DNA of 64,000 nucleotides from Anniella stebbinsi (lineage: Eukaryota; Chordata; Lepidosauria; Squamata; Anniellidae): the NCBI GenBank assembly GCA_029215795.1, contig JARDYH010000001.1:351998154-352062153 (forward strand). Direction: 5' to 3'. Positions within the stretch are counted from its first letter, which is position 1. Every line of letters begins with the position of its first letter. The notes below the pieces were generated by a model. The model ran no database searches and was not told the DNA's origin. It worked only from the letters and a program-made list of their open reading frames with translations. Shown piece by piece: positions 44,670-55,542 of the stretch. Both the position numbers and the translations under genes were made by a program.

Positions 44670-45630
44670 CTTATAAGTAAACAAAATTCCCATGCCACAC
44701 CATGACTCCGTTCCATAGTGGGGAGCCCATGGCAAGGCAGAAACAAACATTGTATATTTCACCCCATCTATTGAAGGGAGAATACATGATGTCATAATTA
44801 CACAGTCACCCTAAATTGTTACCAAAGTGCAAACAAATGATCAATTGCAAAGACAGAGAACCAGGGTGGGCATTCCACTGCTGCCTCTGTTAAGTAAAGG
44901 TAAGTAATAATCATTGCAAAGTGTTGGGTCCAGATTTAGGCTGAATCAGCTGTGCTTGTGGAAGAGGCCTTCTCTTTCTTCTCTTTCTCAGTGCACCCCT
45001 CCAGCCCCCTGAAAATGCTACACAGAGAGTCAAGAGGCCCTGCTCAATGGAAGGAGCAATAGTGTGGGAGGAAGTGGTATCCCCAAACTTCAGGTGCAGG
45101 GACCTTCTGCCAACAGAGCTTTTCCTCTCACAGAGAGTCTCTTCTTCTTGCAGAAGGGAGATCCTGGATCGAACCCCAAAGGTGAGGGAGGAATATCAGT
45201 TCAACAGAAAAGGCAGTTCTACATGTCTTACTAATCAGTGAACCAATTTTGGTCTGTATGACTTTTCCATGTTTTCAGCCATAATTATACTCTCTTCCAT
45301 GTCTGCATTAATCTGTGCATTAAAAAAAATCAAATCTCTCAAAATATGTAGATAATCATGTGTATTTACTTATCTGTTTTGCTATATAGTTCAATGCATA
45401 TTTTCAGAGAAGTCCAAAAATGCTTTGCTCTAATTGAATAGGTACAGAGCAGGTAATTTCTTACAAATCAAATTCCTCTAGTGTCCCTACTACCTATCTA
45501 TCATTTTTATAATACCTGCAACAAGCCAGATCCTGTATATATAACTGAACTGGCAGACAGTGAATTAGGAGCTGGGCTCTGAGCTCCATGGCATGTCCAC
45601 ACTCAGTACCAATATGTTGTGAGTGAGCAT
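44670..45630. other. gene-free stretch with one shared repeat
   Basis: 44930-45215 shares phrases with 38260-38490 (CCAGCCCCCTGAAAATGC, GAAGGGAGATCCTGG, GAACCCCAAAGG). Unnamed repeat. The rest is AT-rich and unrecognised. Confidence 0.35.
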
Positions 45631-46049
45631 TAGGAATGTATGAGAAATTCATTTGTGTTTTTTTAATCAGGATTTACCCAGTTTGCACCTTCCATTTTGA
45701 ACACGGATTTGGACATAAGCTGCAATTGCAGACTTTACATTTGCAAGCTTTCAATGAAGATGGAAAACATCAACATGCGTACATTTGACAAAAATGTGCA
45801 TTAAAAATGTGTAATTTTGAGAAACGTGCACAAATACACTTGAATCAGTGGGAGAAGCATGTGTGCAACTCAAAGATGTGCACAATTGATATGTATGGTT
45901 GGGGGGAAACGAACATGAAAATATGCATGGAGTTTTGTGTGAATTGGAAAAATGCTCGTGATCTGATATGGACTTGAGCCTGAATGAGTTTCAAGAGGGA
46001 ATTTGGAGTATACTGGCGAACTTGAGTATTGCTGATTCACATATGTCTA
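45631..46049 (+). mobile_element. family H hAT-like element with 7/8 duplication
   Basis: The ends are TAGGAATGTATGAG and (complement) TAGACATATGTGAATC. Flanks GTGAGCAT (45623-45630) and GTGAGCAG (46050-46057) match at 7 of 8 bases. The interior GGATTTACCCAGTTTGCACC, AAAATGTGCATTAAAA and GATCTGATATGGAC matches 17665-18056. Non-coding. This is the best-bounded copy of the family. Confidence 0.75.
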
Positions 46050-46149
46050 GTGAGCAGTCAGATTAGGATGGAACTAAAGGGATCCCCCCACCCACTTGGT
46101 GCAGCATCTATGACCCTCCTGGGTTCTTAGCTTGCTTGTTTGCTTGCTC

Positions 46150-46150
<1 letters not shown>

Positions 46151-46187
<37 letters not shown>

Positions 46188-46188
46188 A
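46151..46188 (+). repeat. (TTTC)n microsatellite
   Basis: Nine uninterrupted TTTC units adjoining the 3' end of an antisense L2-like LINE. It may have grown from the LINE's tail. Confidence 0.9.
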
Positions 46189-47050
46189 ATTAAAATTGAC
46201 TTCATTTATATTCCACTTGTTCCAGCCATCAATGTGGTTTACCGTTTGAACTCCCAAATATAGAGGAGAAGCACTTCTATTAAAAATCAGCATGTTCTGC
46301 TTGTTCACCGGGCTGTTGAAAATGGCTAGCAGTGCAATCCTCTATGCATCTACTGCCACGTAAATTATCTGCCATCAAACTGGGGATCGTTGAGAATTTC
46401 ATTTCTGTACAGCTTTTTTCTTCAATACAGTTATCAAAAGTTCTTCAGATTCAAGAAAGAAAGAAAGAAAGAAAGCCCAATTTCCAGACCTGGGAACCAT
46501 CAACCCACAAGGCCTCTGTCTTATTGGGATTCAGCTTCAGTTTGTTGGTCCTCATTCAAGTCATAACGGTATCCAAGCACTGGTTCAGAACGTGTATGGC
46601 CTCTCCTGATTCAGATGTTACAGAGAAATAGAGCTGGGTGTCATCAGCCTACTGATGACACCTTGCCCCAAATCTCCTGATGACTGCTTCCAACGGCTTC
46701 ATATAGATATTAAATAACATTGAGGAAAGGATGGTGCCCTGAGACACCTCGCAGTTCAACTGCCATGAAGCAAAAGTACATCCCCCAATGCTATTTTCTG
46801 AAACTGACACCACAAGTATAAACTCAATCACTGTAAAACAGTGCCTCCAACTCACAGGGGCATTTTGGAAGGATACCGTGGTCAATGATATCTAAAGCCA
46901 CTGAGAGATCAAGGAGTAGTAACAGGGTTACCCTCCCCTGTCCCTCTCCTGAAGAAAGTCATCCATAAGGATGACCAAAGCCGATTCCATCCCAAAACCA
47001 GGGTTGAACCCAGACTGGAATGGATCCAGACTGAAACTTATAAAGGTTTA
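46189..47050 (-). repeat. L2-clade LINE segment with reverse transcriptase relic
   Basis: The plus strand begins with a LINE tail-like AAAATTGACTTCATTTATAT. Further in, the minus strand encodes reverse-transcriptase motifs (see the next entry). Plus-strand phrases such as GATTCAGCTTCAGTTTGTTG, ACTGATGACACC and GATGACCAAAGCCGATTCCA are typical of this antisense LINE in squamates. An (AAAG)n tract sits at 46455-46475. It is heavily mutated. Confidence 0.75.
46590..46920 (-). pseudogene. L2-type reverse transcriptase relic, YADD broken
   Basis: On the minus strand, LLDLSVALDIIDHGIL (complement of about 46873-46920) is the LDLSxAFDxxDH motif. After a frameshift comes VSQGTILSSMLFNIYMKPLE, the PQGSVLGPLLF-type motif, then RRFGARCHQ, a stop (TAG, 46649-46651), and ADDTQLYFS. 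The stop replaces the tyrosine of the YADD catalytic box. The two aspartates are still present. With one frameshift and this stop it cannot make active enzyme. The enzyme family copies LINE RNA into DNA at the insertion site. Confidence 0.85.
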
Positions 47051-49067
47051 TAGAAGTTTTAGCTGTAAACAGCCTGCAAAAAATATTCTGAGACACTTAC
47101 AGACATACACACACACACACACAAACACACTACATTAGGTTTTAGAGAACTCGTGGGGGGCTCACCCTGCAAGTTTGCTGAGCCCTGCTCTTTTGGCCTT
47201 TCTCCAAGGATCTGGGCGGCATGAGCCTTTGCTGAGCACCTGGGAGGCTACGTGAGCCTCCCAAGCCCTCGGCAAAGTGCACTTTCCAGGGCCTCTGGAA
47301 AGTGTGCAAATCCCCTGGCTATGGTGATGGTGTGACAAGGGCAATAGTGCACTTTCCAGAGGCCCCAGAAAATGAGCTTTGCCTCCCCACATGCACTAAT
47401 CAGGGTCTAAAGGCCCTCTTAATGCAAGTTTAAAAGGGCCTTTAAGGCCCTGACTTGTTGGGGGGGGATGAGATTTCTCCAAGGAAATTTTAAGGCCTTC
47501 ATAGGCACTGGGGGGTGGGGGTGGGTGGGAGAGAAATGCAATTTTCCCAGTAGTCACTATTAACATGAAAGGGATAAAGGGTGCAGGTCAGGGTGGACCT
47601 GTGCCCCACTGCTCTTGAGAGCAACGGGGCACGGGCCTGACCTAGCGCTGGGTGGGTCTGCAGATACTATGCTACATAAAGGCATGGTTGTTCTTAACCA
47701 AACGTGTTGAAATGGACATATCCGAATGTCTGAGAGTGTTAGCATGCTAGAAGCCAGGTAGCTGATTTTCTTTTCTCTTAAGAGGTCCTACTTTATCACG
47801 CCAAATCACTTTTCTTTGGTGAACCGGCCAGGGCTACCACTGTACAGGAGATAATGTAGATACCATGACAATAATGTCTTTCATCATATTCTGGAAGACA
47901 TCCAATTCAGTTTTTATTATAGTGCCCTAGCACACAATATCTCACAGCATGGCCCAGGGTTGTTTCCATTGGCATTGAAAGGAGTTAAGGAATAAAGGAA
48001 AGTATCTTTCTAAGCCCCCTGCCTTTGTTTCATCTTACAAACAATACCAGTTCATTTCTTAAGCTTCTAGCACTATGAAGCAAACTAGGTTTTATGGAGA
48101 TTTCCCCCCTCTCTCTGTGAAGAATCTTGACCTTCTCCAGGAGCTTCCCCACATGTGAGCATTTAGATAAAATAGAATGTGTGCACCAATGGATCCTATA
48201 GGAAGACCTGGTTCACGTGCACATGGACATCAGTGATTCAACCTCTCATCACTTGATAATAGGTAGAAGGTGAAATGCCTCCAATTAAAATGATGGTGTT
48301 TGAGGTGAGGTGATGTTCCAGGCATCCCATTGATGGACGATGGAAACTAACTTGTAATCGGCTGGCTACACAAAAAGTCATCACTTGATTCTTAAGGCAG
48401 TGAGTGATGAACATGCACAGTACAGAAACAAGTCCCTGCCTTCCCCCCCCCCGCTGCCATTTTCTTCATACATTTTGGTGTCAAATCTTCCCTAGTTGCT
48501 CTTCAAAAAGCTCAAATATGAACTTACTACTTTCAGAACACTCTGTATCTCTATCCCGCTCAGATACGTTTGGTTTCAATATCTGAGATCAAACAGTAGA
48601 CATTTTGCAGTATTTGATAGCTGATATGTATTCATGTTGCAAGAGTCTGTGGCGGGAGTGGAATCCAAACGCCACCCCGCGCCCAACCTCCCAGACCCCA
48701 GTAACCATAATGTAATGTAAATACCCCTTTATATATTGTCATGTTGCATAAATTGCCCCTTCACAGCAGCCACTTGCAGAAAAGTACTTTTTTACGGAAA
48801 TTTCTACACAAAATGGCAGCTCGCTATGGGCACGGGAGGCTGCTGGACATGCACGATGTGCGTGTCAGCAAGCAGGTCCAAGTGCACATGGAGGGCAGCT
48901 GACACAGTTTACTGCCCGCCCAGGGAAACCAGACAGTGGTTTGATGTGTATTGGTGTTTCAGCATTCTATTCTCTGGAAACACTTGCATATCAACAGCTG
49001 CCCATGACCTGCATGGCTGCCACACAACCTCTGTACACTGCAGAGAATTCTGGGGCATATACTACGA
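47051..49067. other. gene-free stretch with a GC-rich block
   Basis: (AC)n at about 47106-47130. 47150-47540 is GC-rich with repeated palindromic words (GTGCACTTTCCAG, CCTCTGGAAAGTG, CACTTTCCAGAGGCC) that could fold, probably an unnamed MITE. A G/C-run lies near 47460. 48770-48830 has ACAAAATGGCAGC like family J. No protein-like frame seen. Confidence 0.35.
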
Positions 49068-49954
49068 CAGGGGTAGATAATGCACAGGCCAGAGGTTGCA
49101 CACAGCCCTTGGCTGCTGCTAGTGTGGCCTGCAGAGCCATGGGGCCCCACCCAGATTTTCCCTTGTTACCTAACAAGGAAAACTCTGGACCAGGGTTCCG
49201 CCCCTAGTGCCTCCCCAACTCTAGCAAGGGAAATCCTTGGGTGTATATGGGGGGGATATGAAGGGGTGTGTATGAGTGTGTGTTAGAGAGAGTGTGAGTG
49301 TATGGCTGCATTCAGACAACACATTAGTCAATGGTGGGTTGAGTAGCCAACTCACAGTTGGTTATTTTGTGGGTACTCCCCACAAATCATATTCCTACAC
49401 AACTGTGGGGGGTTGGGGCTGACATTGAGTGGACTAATAGTCAACCCAGCATTTGACTGACATAGCCCCTGCCCCTCTCCCCACCCTACCTCCTCCCTCA
49501 GTCCTCCCAGTTCTATCCCAGCAGCCTCTGCAAGTTGCACCTGTTGTAGCAGAGTGGCAGCCGCCGCTTTGGTCGCTCTTGCTGCCTGCCTCTATGGGCT
49601 TGTGTTTTAACCCACTCACCACACGCCATTAACCCACTCACCCCTCCACACAACACTTTAAACAACTGGCTTCGAGCTAAACAACTTGCAAGGCAGTTGT
49701 TTCTCTCTGTTGCTTATTTGGGTGGAATAGCATACTGTCAGTAGTTTGTGAGGGGCATGTTACCCTCCACACAACACAATAAGCCACACAACTGATGATT
49801 GTCCCCCCCCCCAGTTGCTTATTGTGTCATCCGAATTCAGCCAGTGTATGGGCATGAATATATGAGTGTGAATATATGTGTGTGTGTACCTGTGTGAAGT
49901 TGTGCATGCATGTCCTGATGCACTGCTTGGGTCTGAAAAGGTTGTGCACCCCTG
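49068..49954. mobile_element. CAGGGGT-ended TIR element, interrupted
   Basis: It opens with CAGGGGTAGATAATGCACAG and closes, as complement, with CAGGGGTGCACAACCTTTTC. CAGGGGT ends are common in hAT elements. No 8-bp duplication was found outside, so the call is tentative. The middle is GT-rich microsatellite-like DNA, into which the 49303-49843 element inserted. Confidence 0.4.
49303..49843. mobile_element. TGGCTG-ended TIR element nested in the above
   Basis: The left end TGGCTGCATTCAGACAACAC and the right end (complement) TGGCTGAATTCGGATGACAC match at about 17 of 20 bases. GTGTA lies immediately outside both ends (49298-49302, 49844-49848). The surrounding GTGT-rich context makes that 5-bp match weak evidence. 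The interior CAACTCACAGTTGGTTAT and complementary CAACTG-GTTGCTTATTGTG words fold back. Non-coding. Confidence 0.55.
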
Positions 49955-50720
49955 TGATAGACTGTACACAAAGTTCACATGGTCCTCACCTTCACTCATC
50001 TGTTGCTGACTGAAGAATATGCCCAACTCTAGAATATACCCAACATTCCACCAAAAAAGGACAGCAGTAATGAGCTTGTCATCTTTCATCCGCACTTCTA
50101 ACTGAGGAGCTTCCAAAGAATTCAGAGGACCCTGAATATGACAACATTTGATGGCCAGCATGCAATAACATTCAGTATTAGGAAGTATGTGATAATTGGC
50201 ATGTATTGATATTTTTTTATCATATGGTATTTGATAGATACCCTTTAATGGTATGTAGCATTTGACACCACTTGCTGAGAACATGCAATGGTTGTTAGAA
50301 GGCAGCTTATGAGATCTTATATTTGAAATAGGCCTACACCCCTTTTGCTCTATTTTGGGATCCACCTGATTTGGAATCAGGGAATTGTGGGTGAACCCAA
50401 AATGGAGCTAAAGGGAGGCACTCTGGAAAAGAAGGAAGATGGCAGAGCTCTGAGCCTGTTAACATGTCACTGAAGCCACCAGCAGGACCAGTGGTTTTAA
50501 TTGTAAAAAGTAAAAAGGGAGAGAGGAAGCCCCAATGTCACCATGGTAACCCTCCCTCCCAAACCATTTAGTGGGGGTGTCAAATTATGGCTTCTGAAAC
50601 TGGCCACTGAAATAGACAGTCCCAGTTCATCTCTAGTGAACAGCAGTGGCAAACTGGAGGAACGGCGTAACTTGAAAGCTGCCAAAATCAAATCAATCAA
50701 GAAATACCAGCAAGACATTC
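49955..50720. other. unrecognised region with two long-ish open frames
   Basis: The minus strand is open from 50365 to 49760 (201 codons, the longest frame in the window); the upstream two-thirds avoids simple repeats. The plus strand at 50543-50779 reads LATEIDSPSSSLVNSSGKLE and ERRNLKAAKIKSIKKYQQDI, which has a protein-like composition. I recognise neither. They could be fragments of processed pseudogenes or old LINE ORFs, or chance. No splice or promoter evidence. Confidence 0.25.
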
Positions 50721-52019
50721 AAATTTGGAAAAAAGGTTCATATTTCACATCCAATATGCAAATTTTCATTACGTTCTGAAATTTTGCTTGGAAAGATTCT
50801 GCACTTGTAATACTTCGGCAAATTCGAGAGATTTGCCATGATTCATTTCAGCTCTAATGTGTTTGGGAACCACCCATAGTCAGCAGTAATTCGCATAATT
50901 ACAGCTGCTGAGATCCACGATTCCCACTGTGGACATTACAGCAGAATCTGGCAAACCAAATGCGCAGCTCACGTCTTCTGCTGTCTCGTCTGCAGTGTGA
51001 CGCTTGAACTAACAGTCCATTGCTCAGTCCCATTTCAGCCTGAGGCACCTCCTGAAATTCGCATCTGAAAAACAGGCCCTCGTATTAACCACTCCATTTA
51101 TTGCACTCTAGAGTTGGCAGGGTGCAACCTAGAGATCCATACTATACCTCTTAATCCACCGATGGTACGGCACACTCATTACAATACTTGTTACAGCAGG
51201 CAAGGGAGGGGTAAATGCATGTTTTTCTTCCATGGGAGGAAAAGGTAAGATAAATAACGGTTGCCTTGTCTCTCATGGCATCGAGGGATTTACAGCACAC
51301 CTCTCTGAATTGTAATAACTTTCCAACACTCAGCTGGCCCATCCTGATGGAGCCTGTGATGAAATGGTATTTTATTTTGTTATATTAAGAGACTCACAGT
51401 CGTGAGTCTCTTGTTAAGGACACTCAGTAATAAACACATTCCACCATGTTAAAGGGGTAATTGGGTGGTGGTGGACATTCTAACATTCATAAAATCGAAA
51501 ATGTTTCACCAATCTTCCTGGAATTTACATGTGCCAGAAAGAAATGTTGGTTTTACGTAACCTGAAAATTTCAAGAAGTATGGTGAAAGATTGAGGGAAG
51601 GAGGGCAATTTAAAGTTGAAAAGTGGGGGACAGATCTCCGGCTGACTTTGGTATTTGAGACTGGGCTGGCTATAGATTTTGTCAAGGTCCCCTTACGAAT
51701 TGACAGGTTAAATGATTAAAATTTCAACGATGTCCCCTTCCTTTTACCTTAGAGTTAATAGAATAGGTGTCCTTTTCTTAAAATTCCCTTTAGTTTGTTT
51801 TAAATTTGATTTATAAGTTCCCATAGGAAAGAATGGAGCTCCTTCTAAGTGAACACATGCGGAGTAGCGTCTCTCTCTACCTCCCTTCCCCCTCTCCAAC
51901 TGGATTAGAACATTGAGAGGCCTGTCAAAGATGTTGACACTGGAGAAAAGAATACACAATAGTTTTGTTCAGCCTGATCAAAAAATATTAGAAAAGCAAA
52001 GAGAATTCGGAATGTCACT
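50721..52019. other. gene-free stretch, nothing recognised
   Basis: Mostly AT-rich unique sequence. GAGACTCACAGTCGTGAGTCTC (51390-51411, in parts) is a perfect palindrome with 9-base arms GAGACTCAC/GTGAGTCTC and a short CAGTC loop region. No family recognised. Confidence 0.35.
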
Positions 52020-52139
52020 GTCTCTTCTACCCTACAGGGTTGTTGTGCTGATAAAATGGAAGAAGGTCATGTATGCCACCTTAGGTTCCTTGCAAGAGGA
52101 AAAAAGGCAGGATATAAATGTAATTCTAATAAATGTATG
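52020..52139 (+). repeat. 3' half of the tRNA-SINE
   Basis: CTACAGGGTTGTTGTGCTGA, GCCACCTTAGGTTCCTTGCA and GGATATAAATGTAATTCTAA match the second half of 43652-43882. The tRNA-like head is absent. An (ATT)n tract follows at 52151-52175. Confidence 0.75.
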
Positions 52140-52395
52140 ACTACTTCTACTTATTATTATTATTATTATTATTATGTTAATTATAATAATAATTTGATCT
52201 GGAACTAGGAGTGAGCAGTGAGGTGGCCAGATTTGCTGCTGAACCCAAAATATTTAGGGTTTTTAAAATGAAGTGAGATTACAAAGAGCTCTAAAAGAAT
52301 CTCTCCATAGTGGGAAAATGGGCATCAAAATGGCAACAATAGTTCTACGTAAGCATTTGTAAAGTGATGCACACAGGAGCAAAGCATCCCAACAT

Positions 52396-52422
52396 CATAT
52401 ATATATATATATATATATATAT

Positions 52423-52459
<37 letters not shown>
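52396..52459. repeat. (TA)n microsatellite, duplicated
   Basis: Two long TA tracts separated by GGGATA; the phrase ATGGGAT follows each tract, so the whole unit looks tandemly duplicated. Confidence 0.9.
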
Positions 52460-52461
<2 letters not shown>

Positions 52462-53721
52462 GATCTGAGCCTGCAGTGACTAAACAAGAAAAAAATCTTG
52501 GGAATGTGGTTCACAGCTCAATGAAAATGTCAACCCAGTGTGTGGCAGCTGTAAAGAAGGCAGGGTTCATGTGCCCATTTGCTTTACGAGGTTTCTGCAG
52601 GATACCAAATAGAAGGACTATCAGACCATAAAGTTGCCTAGATGGATCTGCCAGAAACCTGGCCTCACCGTTCTTGTTAGGTCCATGTTCTACAGCACCC
52701 GCTCTCAGCTGAACTTAATGTCCCATCCTTCATCCCTGAGTTTAATTTACTGACTTCCTCTATCTGGGCCTTGCAGGGAACAATAGGGCAGATGGAGCAG
52801 GCATACATAGCATGCGCAGAGTGCTGAGAGTGGCTAATCTAAAAGCAAATATGTTGCTTTTAAAGAACCAAGGAAATTCAATGGGTCTTTCAAGTAAATA
52901 TCCATGGGTGGAAATGCATCCCATGCAGGCTTGAAACTTGACCGCAAACATGATCACAATCTGCTACTTTAAGATGCAAACAGGAAGAAAAAGCATGTAG
53001 CATAAAATGAACTATAATAATATAATAAACTGTAACTTATTCTAATATAGGATATTTTCCTGTATCATCTTGTGTGCTTCCAGAATTAATCAGGGATTTT
53101 TTTTATTCCAGTAGAACAATTTTTCAAGTTGTCTCCAAATACAGACACAAAACATGAAATGCTTATTTTCATGAGTCAGTCATAGAAACCTTTTATCTCT
53201 GGACAATGGCTATTGAAAAGTTCAAATGAGAACCCTCAGATGGGAGTTGTAATCCAACAGCTTTGGAGGGTCCAGGCTGGGGAAGGGCTGCTCTAAACTA
53301 AAGAAGAGAAGTAGGTGGCCCTAAGTTGTTCATCATGAGTTTTCCACGACCCCACAGTCACCTCTGCATATCATTTTCTCCATCCTGTCTTCATGGTTTA
53401 TCTGCTTTGGGAGAATGAGAAGTTCACTTGCACTTCCCAATGCACTTAACTCCCAATTTCCCTGCTTTTTGGTGCTTGGTTGGAAACTGTAGCGCCTTAA
53501 CGTTGTTTTTGTAAATCTTAGGTTTTTTGTTTAATGAATACACACACACACACATATATATATATGAATGTTTAGTTCAGGACTTGATTTGCTTTGGCCA
53601 TTTTTATTATTATTACAGGCAATATTTAGTAGGGAGGAGTTAGAATGTTCAGCTGCTTGAATGTTGTCATCTGATTAGTTGTTTCATTTGGAGTGGCGAG
53701 TGAGAGAAGGATAAAGGAGAG
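52460..53721. other. gene-free stretch, minor MITE fragment
   Basis: 53235-53290 (GATGGGAGTTGTAATCCAAC, TTTGGAGGGTCCAGGC) is the 3' half of the short hAT MITE seen at 17176. A (CA)n/(TA)n tract lies near 53540-53565. No gene seen. Confidence 0.4.
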
Positions 53722-54297
53722 GGCCAGATCTACACCAAGAAGGATATTGTACTATGAAAGTGGTATGAAAGCTGTATATGGAGGCAGGATCTACACTGCT
53801 TTATAGCAGTATTGCAGTGCACTGGCAACTATTGGGGTAGGGTGACCAGATAAAATCCAGGTCAGGCTCCTGTAACTTTAACAGTTGTAGAGAAAAGGGA
53901 ATTTCAGCCAGTGTCGTTTGTATGCAATTCGTTCCTGGTGAAATTCCCTCTTCATCGCAACTGTTAAAGTTGCAGGGGCCCTGCCTTCTTTTGTATATGG
54001 TCACTCTAGTATAGTGCCTGCAACTTTAAAAGTTATGATGAAGAGGGAATTTCACCAGGAACTAATTGCATACAAATGGCACTGGCTGAAATTCCCTTTT
54101 CTCTACAACTGTTAAAGTTACAGGAGCCCTGACCTGGATTTTATCTGGTCAGCCTATGTTGGGGGGCATTGACACATTCTGTATACTGCTTTCATAGTGC
54201 TATATCCTGCTTGGTGTAGATGTATCATGGGCCTGAACAGTTGTCATTGCACTTCAATACCGCTAGAAAGCAGTAGTGTAGATTTTGCTGGAGTTGA
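53722..54297. mobile_element. Harbinger-like MITE (family C) split by a family B element
   Basis: The left end GGCCAGATCTACACC and interior GATATTGTACTATGAAAGTG, GCTTTATAGCAGTATTG match 7217-7473. After the insertion the host resumes with GGGGGGCATTGACACATTC and CTATATCCTGCTTGGTGTAG. Beyond that terminus, 54235-54297 repeats the left interior in reverse (CACTTCAATACCGCTAGAAA), so this copy carries an extra inverted segment. Non-coding. Confidence 0.65.
53838..54156. mobile_element. foldback hAT-like MITE (family B), copy 2
   Basis: It begins TAGGGTGACCAGATAAAATC and ends TTATCTGGTCAGCCTA. Flanks TATTGGGG (53830-53837) and TGTTGGGG (54157-54164) match at 7 of 8 bases. Internally, the unit CTTTAAC-GTTGT...GGGAATTTCA occurs four times as unit, complement, unit, complement around a central TTGTATATGGTCACTCTAG loop. 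Nested inside family C, hence younger. Confidence 0.85.
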
Positions 54298-55542
54298 AAG
54301 GGAGAAGGGGGGAGAAGGCCAGGATTTCATCAGGGTAAGATTAGGAAATTGGGGTTATAGTTTGGGGCTGGGGGGGATAGTTTTCCCTTGGAGGTGGAGG
54401 TACATTTATTTTAATAACCTTAAACTTGAGTTCTATTAAAATATCCTTTTCTTTATAAAGTTTTCAATATTGTTTTGTTATTTTAACAATGCTTTCTCAG
54501 TCTGAGTTGTTGCCGTAGATTGGTAATATACACTCACACCCAAAAATTAATAAAAAGAAGGCTTAAATTTCCCTCAGTTTTTCGAAAAAACAAGAAGGTG
54601 GTGGCAGTGAAAGAGAAGCTGTAGATAGCTTCACAGAGAGTAGTGATGCCACAGAGCCGTTCAACCCCAATTTGGACACAGTATGCAAACGGAATCCTAC
54701 ATACAGAAGTGTGTTTAGTTTGCATGAAACACGTTTCAATCGTAGGATCAAGTGGCTACAATTTTAACACAGAATTCTTGGTTGCTGCTTGCTTATGGAT
54801 GGCTTTTGGCACTTGATGGTTTTGTTTTTTTAAAAAATGTTTTTGTGCTACCAAACCTCTTACGGACATTCAGAAGAGAGAAGCGGCATAGGGTGAAATG
54901 AAAAAGATTTTTTTTCTAAGGCTTTCCTGTTTTGCAACTTCAAAGTTTTTCAACCCGGCGGTTAAGCTGAAAAAGCAAGCGTGCCTTTTTACATTAGTGA
55001 CTTTTCAAAATGCACGGTCATCTGTTTCATTTATCCTCTTTCCCTCCTGTTCTCACTAAGCTGCCTTCTTCTGATGCACTTTCCTCTAAATGTGGCTTTC
55101 AGTAACTGGCGCTGGTGGTTAGTTTTGTAGTCACTCAAATGGTTTTACAAACTACCTTTCCACAGTTTCACATAGCTGGTTGCCCAGCACTTTTGAGCAT
55201 ACCTGAGTTCTGCTTCCTCAACTGAGAAGCAGCAAAAAGAGAAAAGAAAAAAGAGGAGGACTGCAAGGCCAGGTGCTCTACTTTTACAGACCACAGCCTT
55301 CTCTTTGTGGGCACCCTTTGTTTCATGGGTGCAAAATCCAGCCCTTGTGTGCAAGAGGTTCAACACCCCTGCTCTATTGTATGGATTGTCTAGTCAAACT
55401 ATTTCCAGTTTGAAAATTGAGAAGCATAAGAAAAGAGAACATCAGGGGAAGTTGCCCATCAGTACATAGAACCTGGACAGCAAACTGTGCAGGTGTGCAG
55501 GTCACCTGGTCACAGTCCTTCTCACTATGCCAAGATATAGAA
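54298..55542. other. gene-free stretch, nothing recognised
   Basis: No repeat family recognised. Short open frames only, including a 73-codon minus frame at 55145-55366 with no known similarity. Confidence 0.35.
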
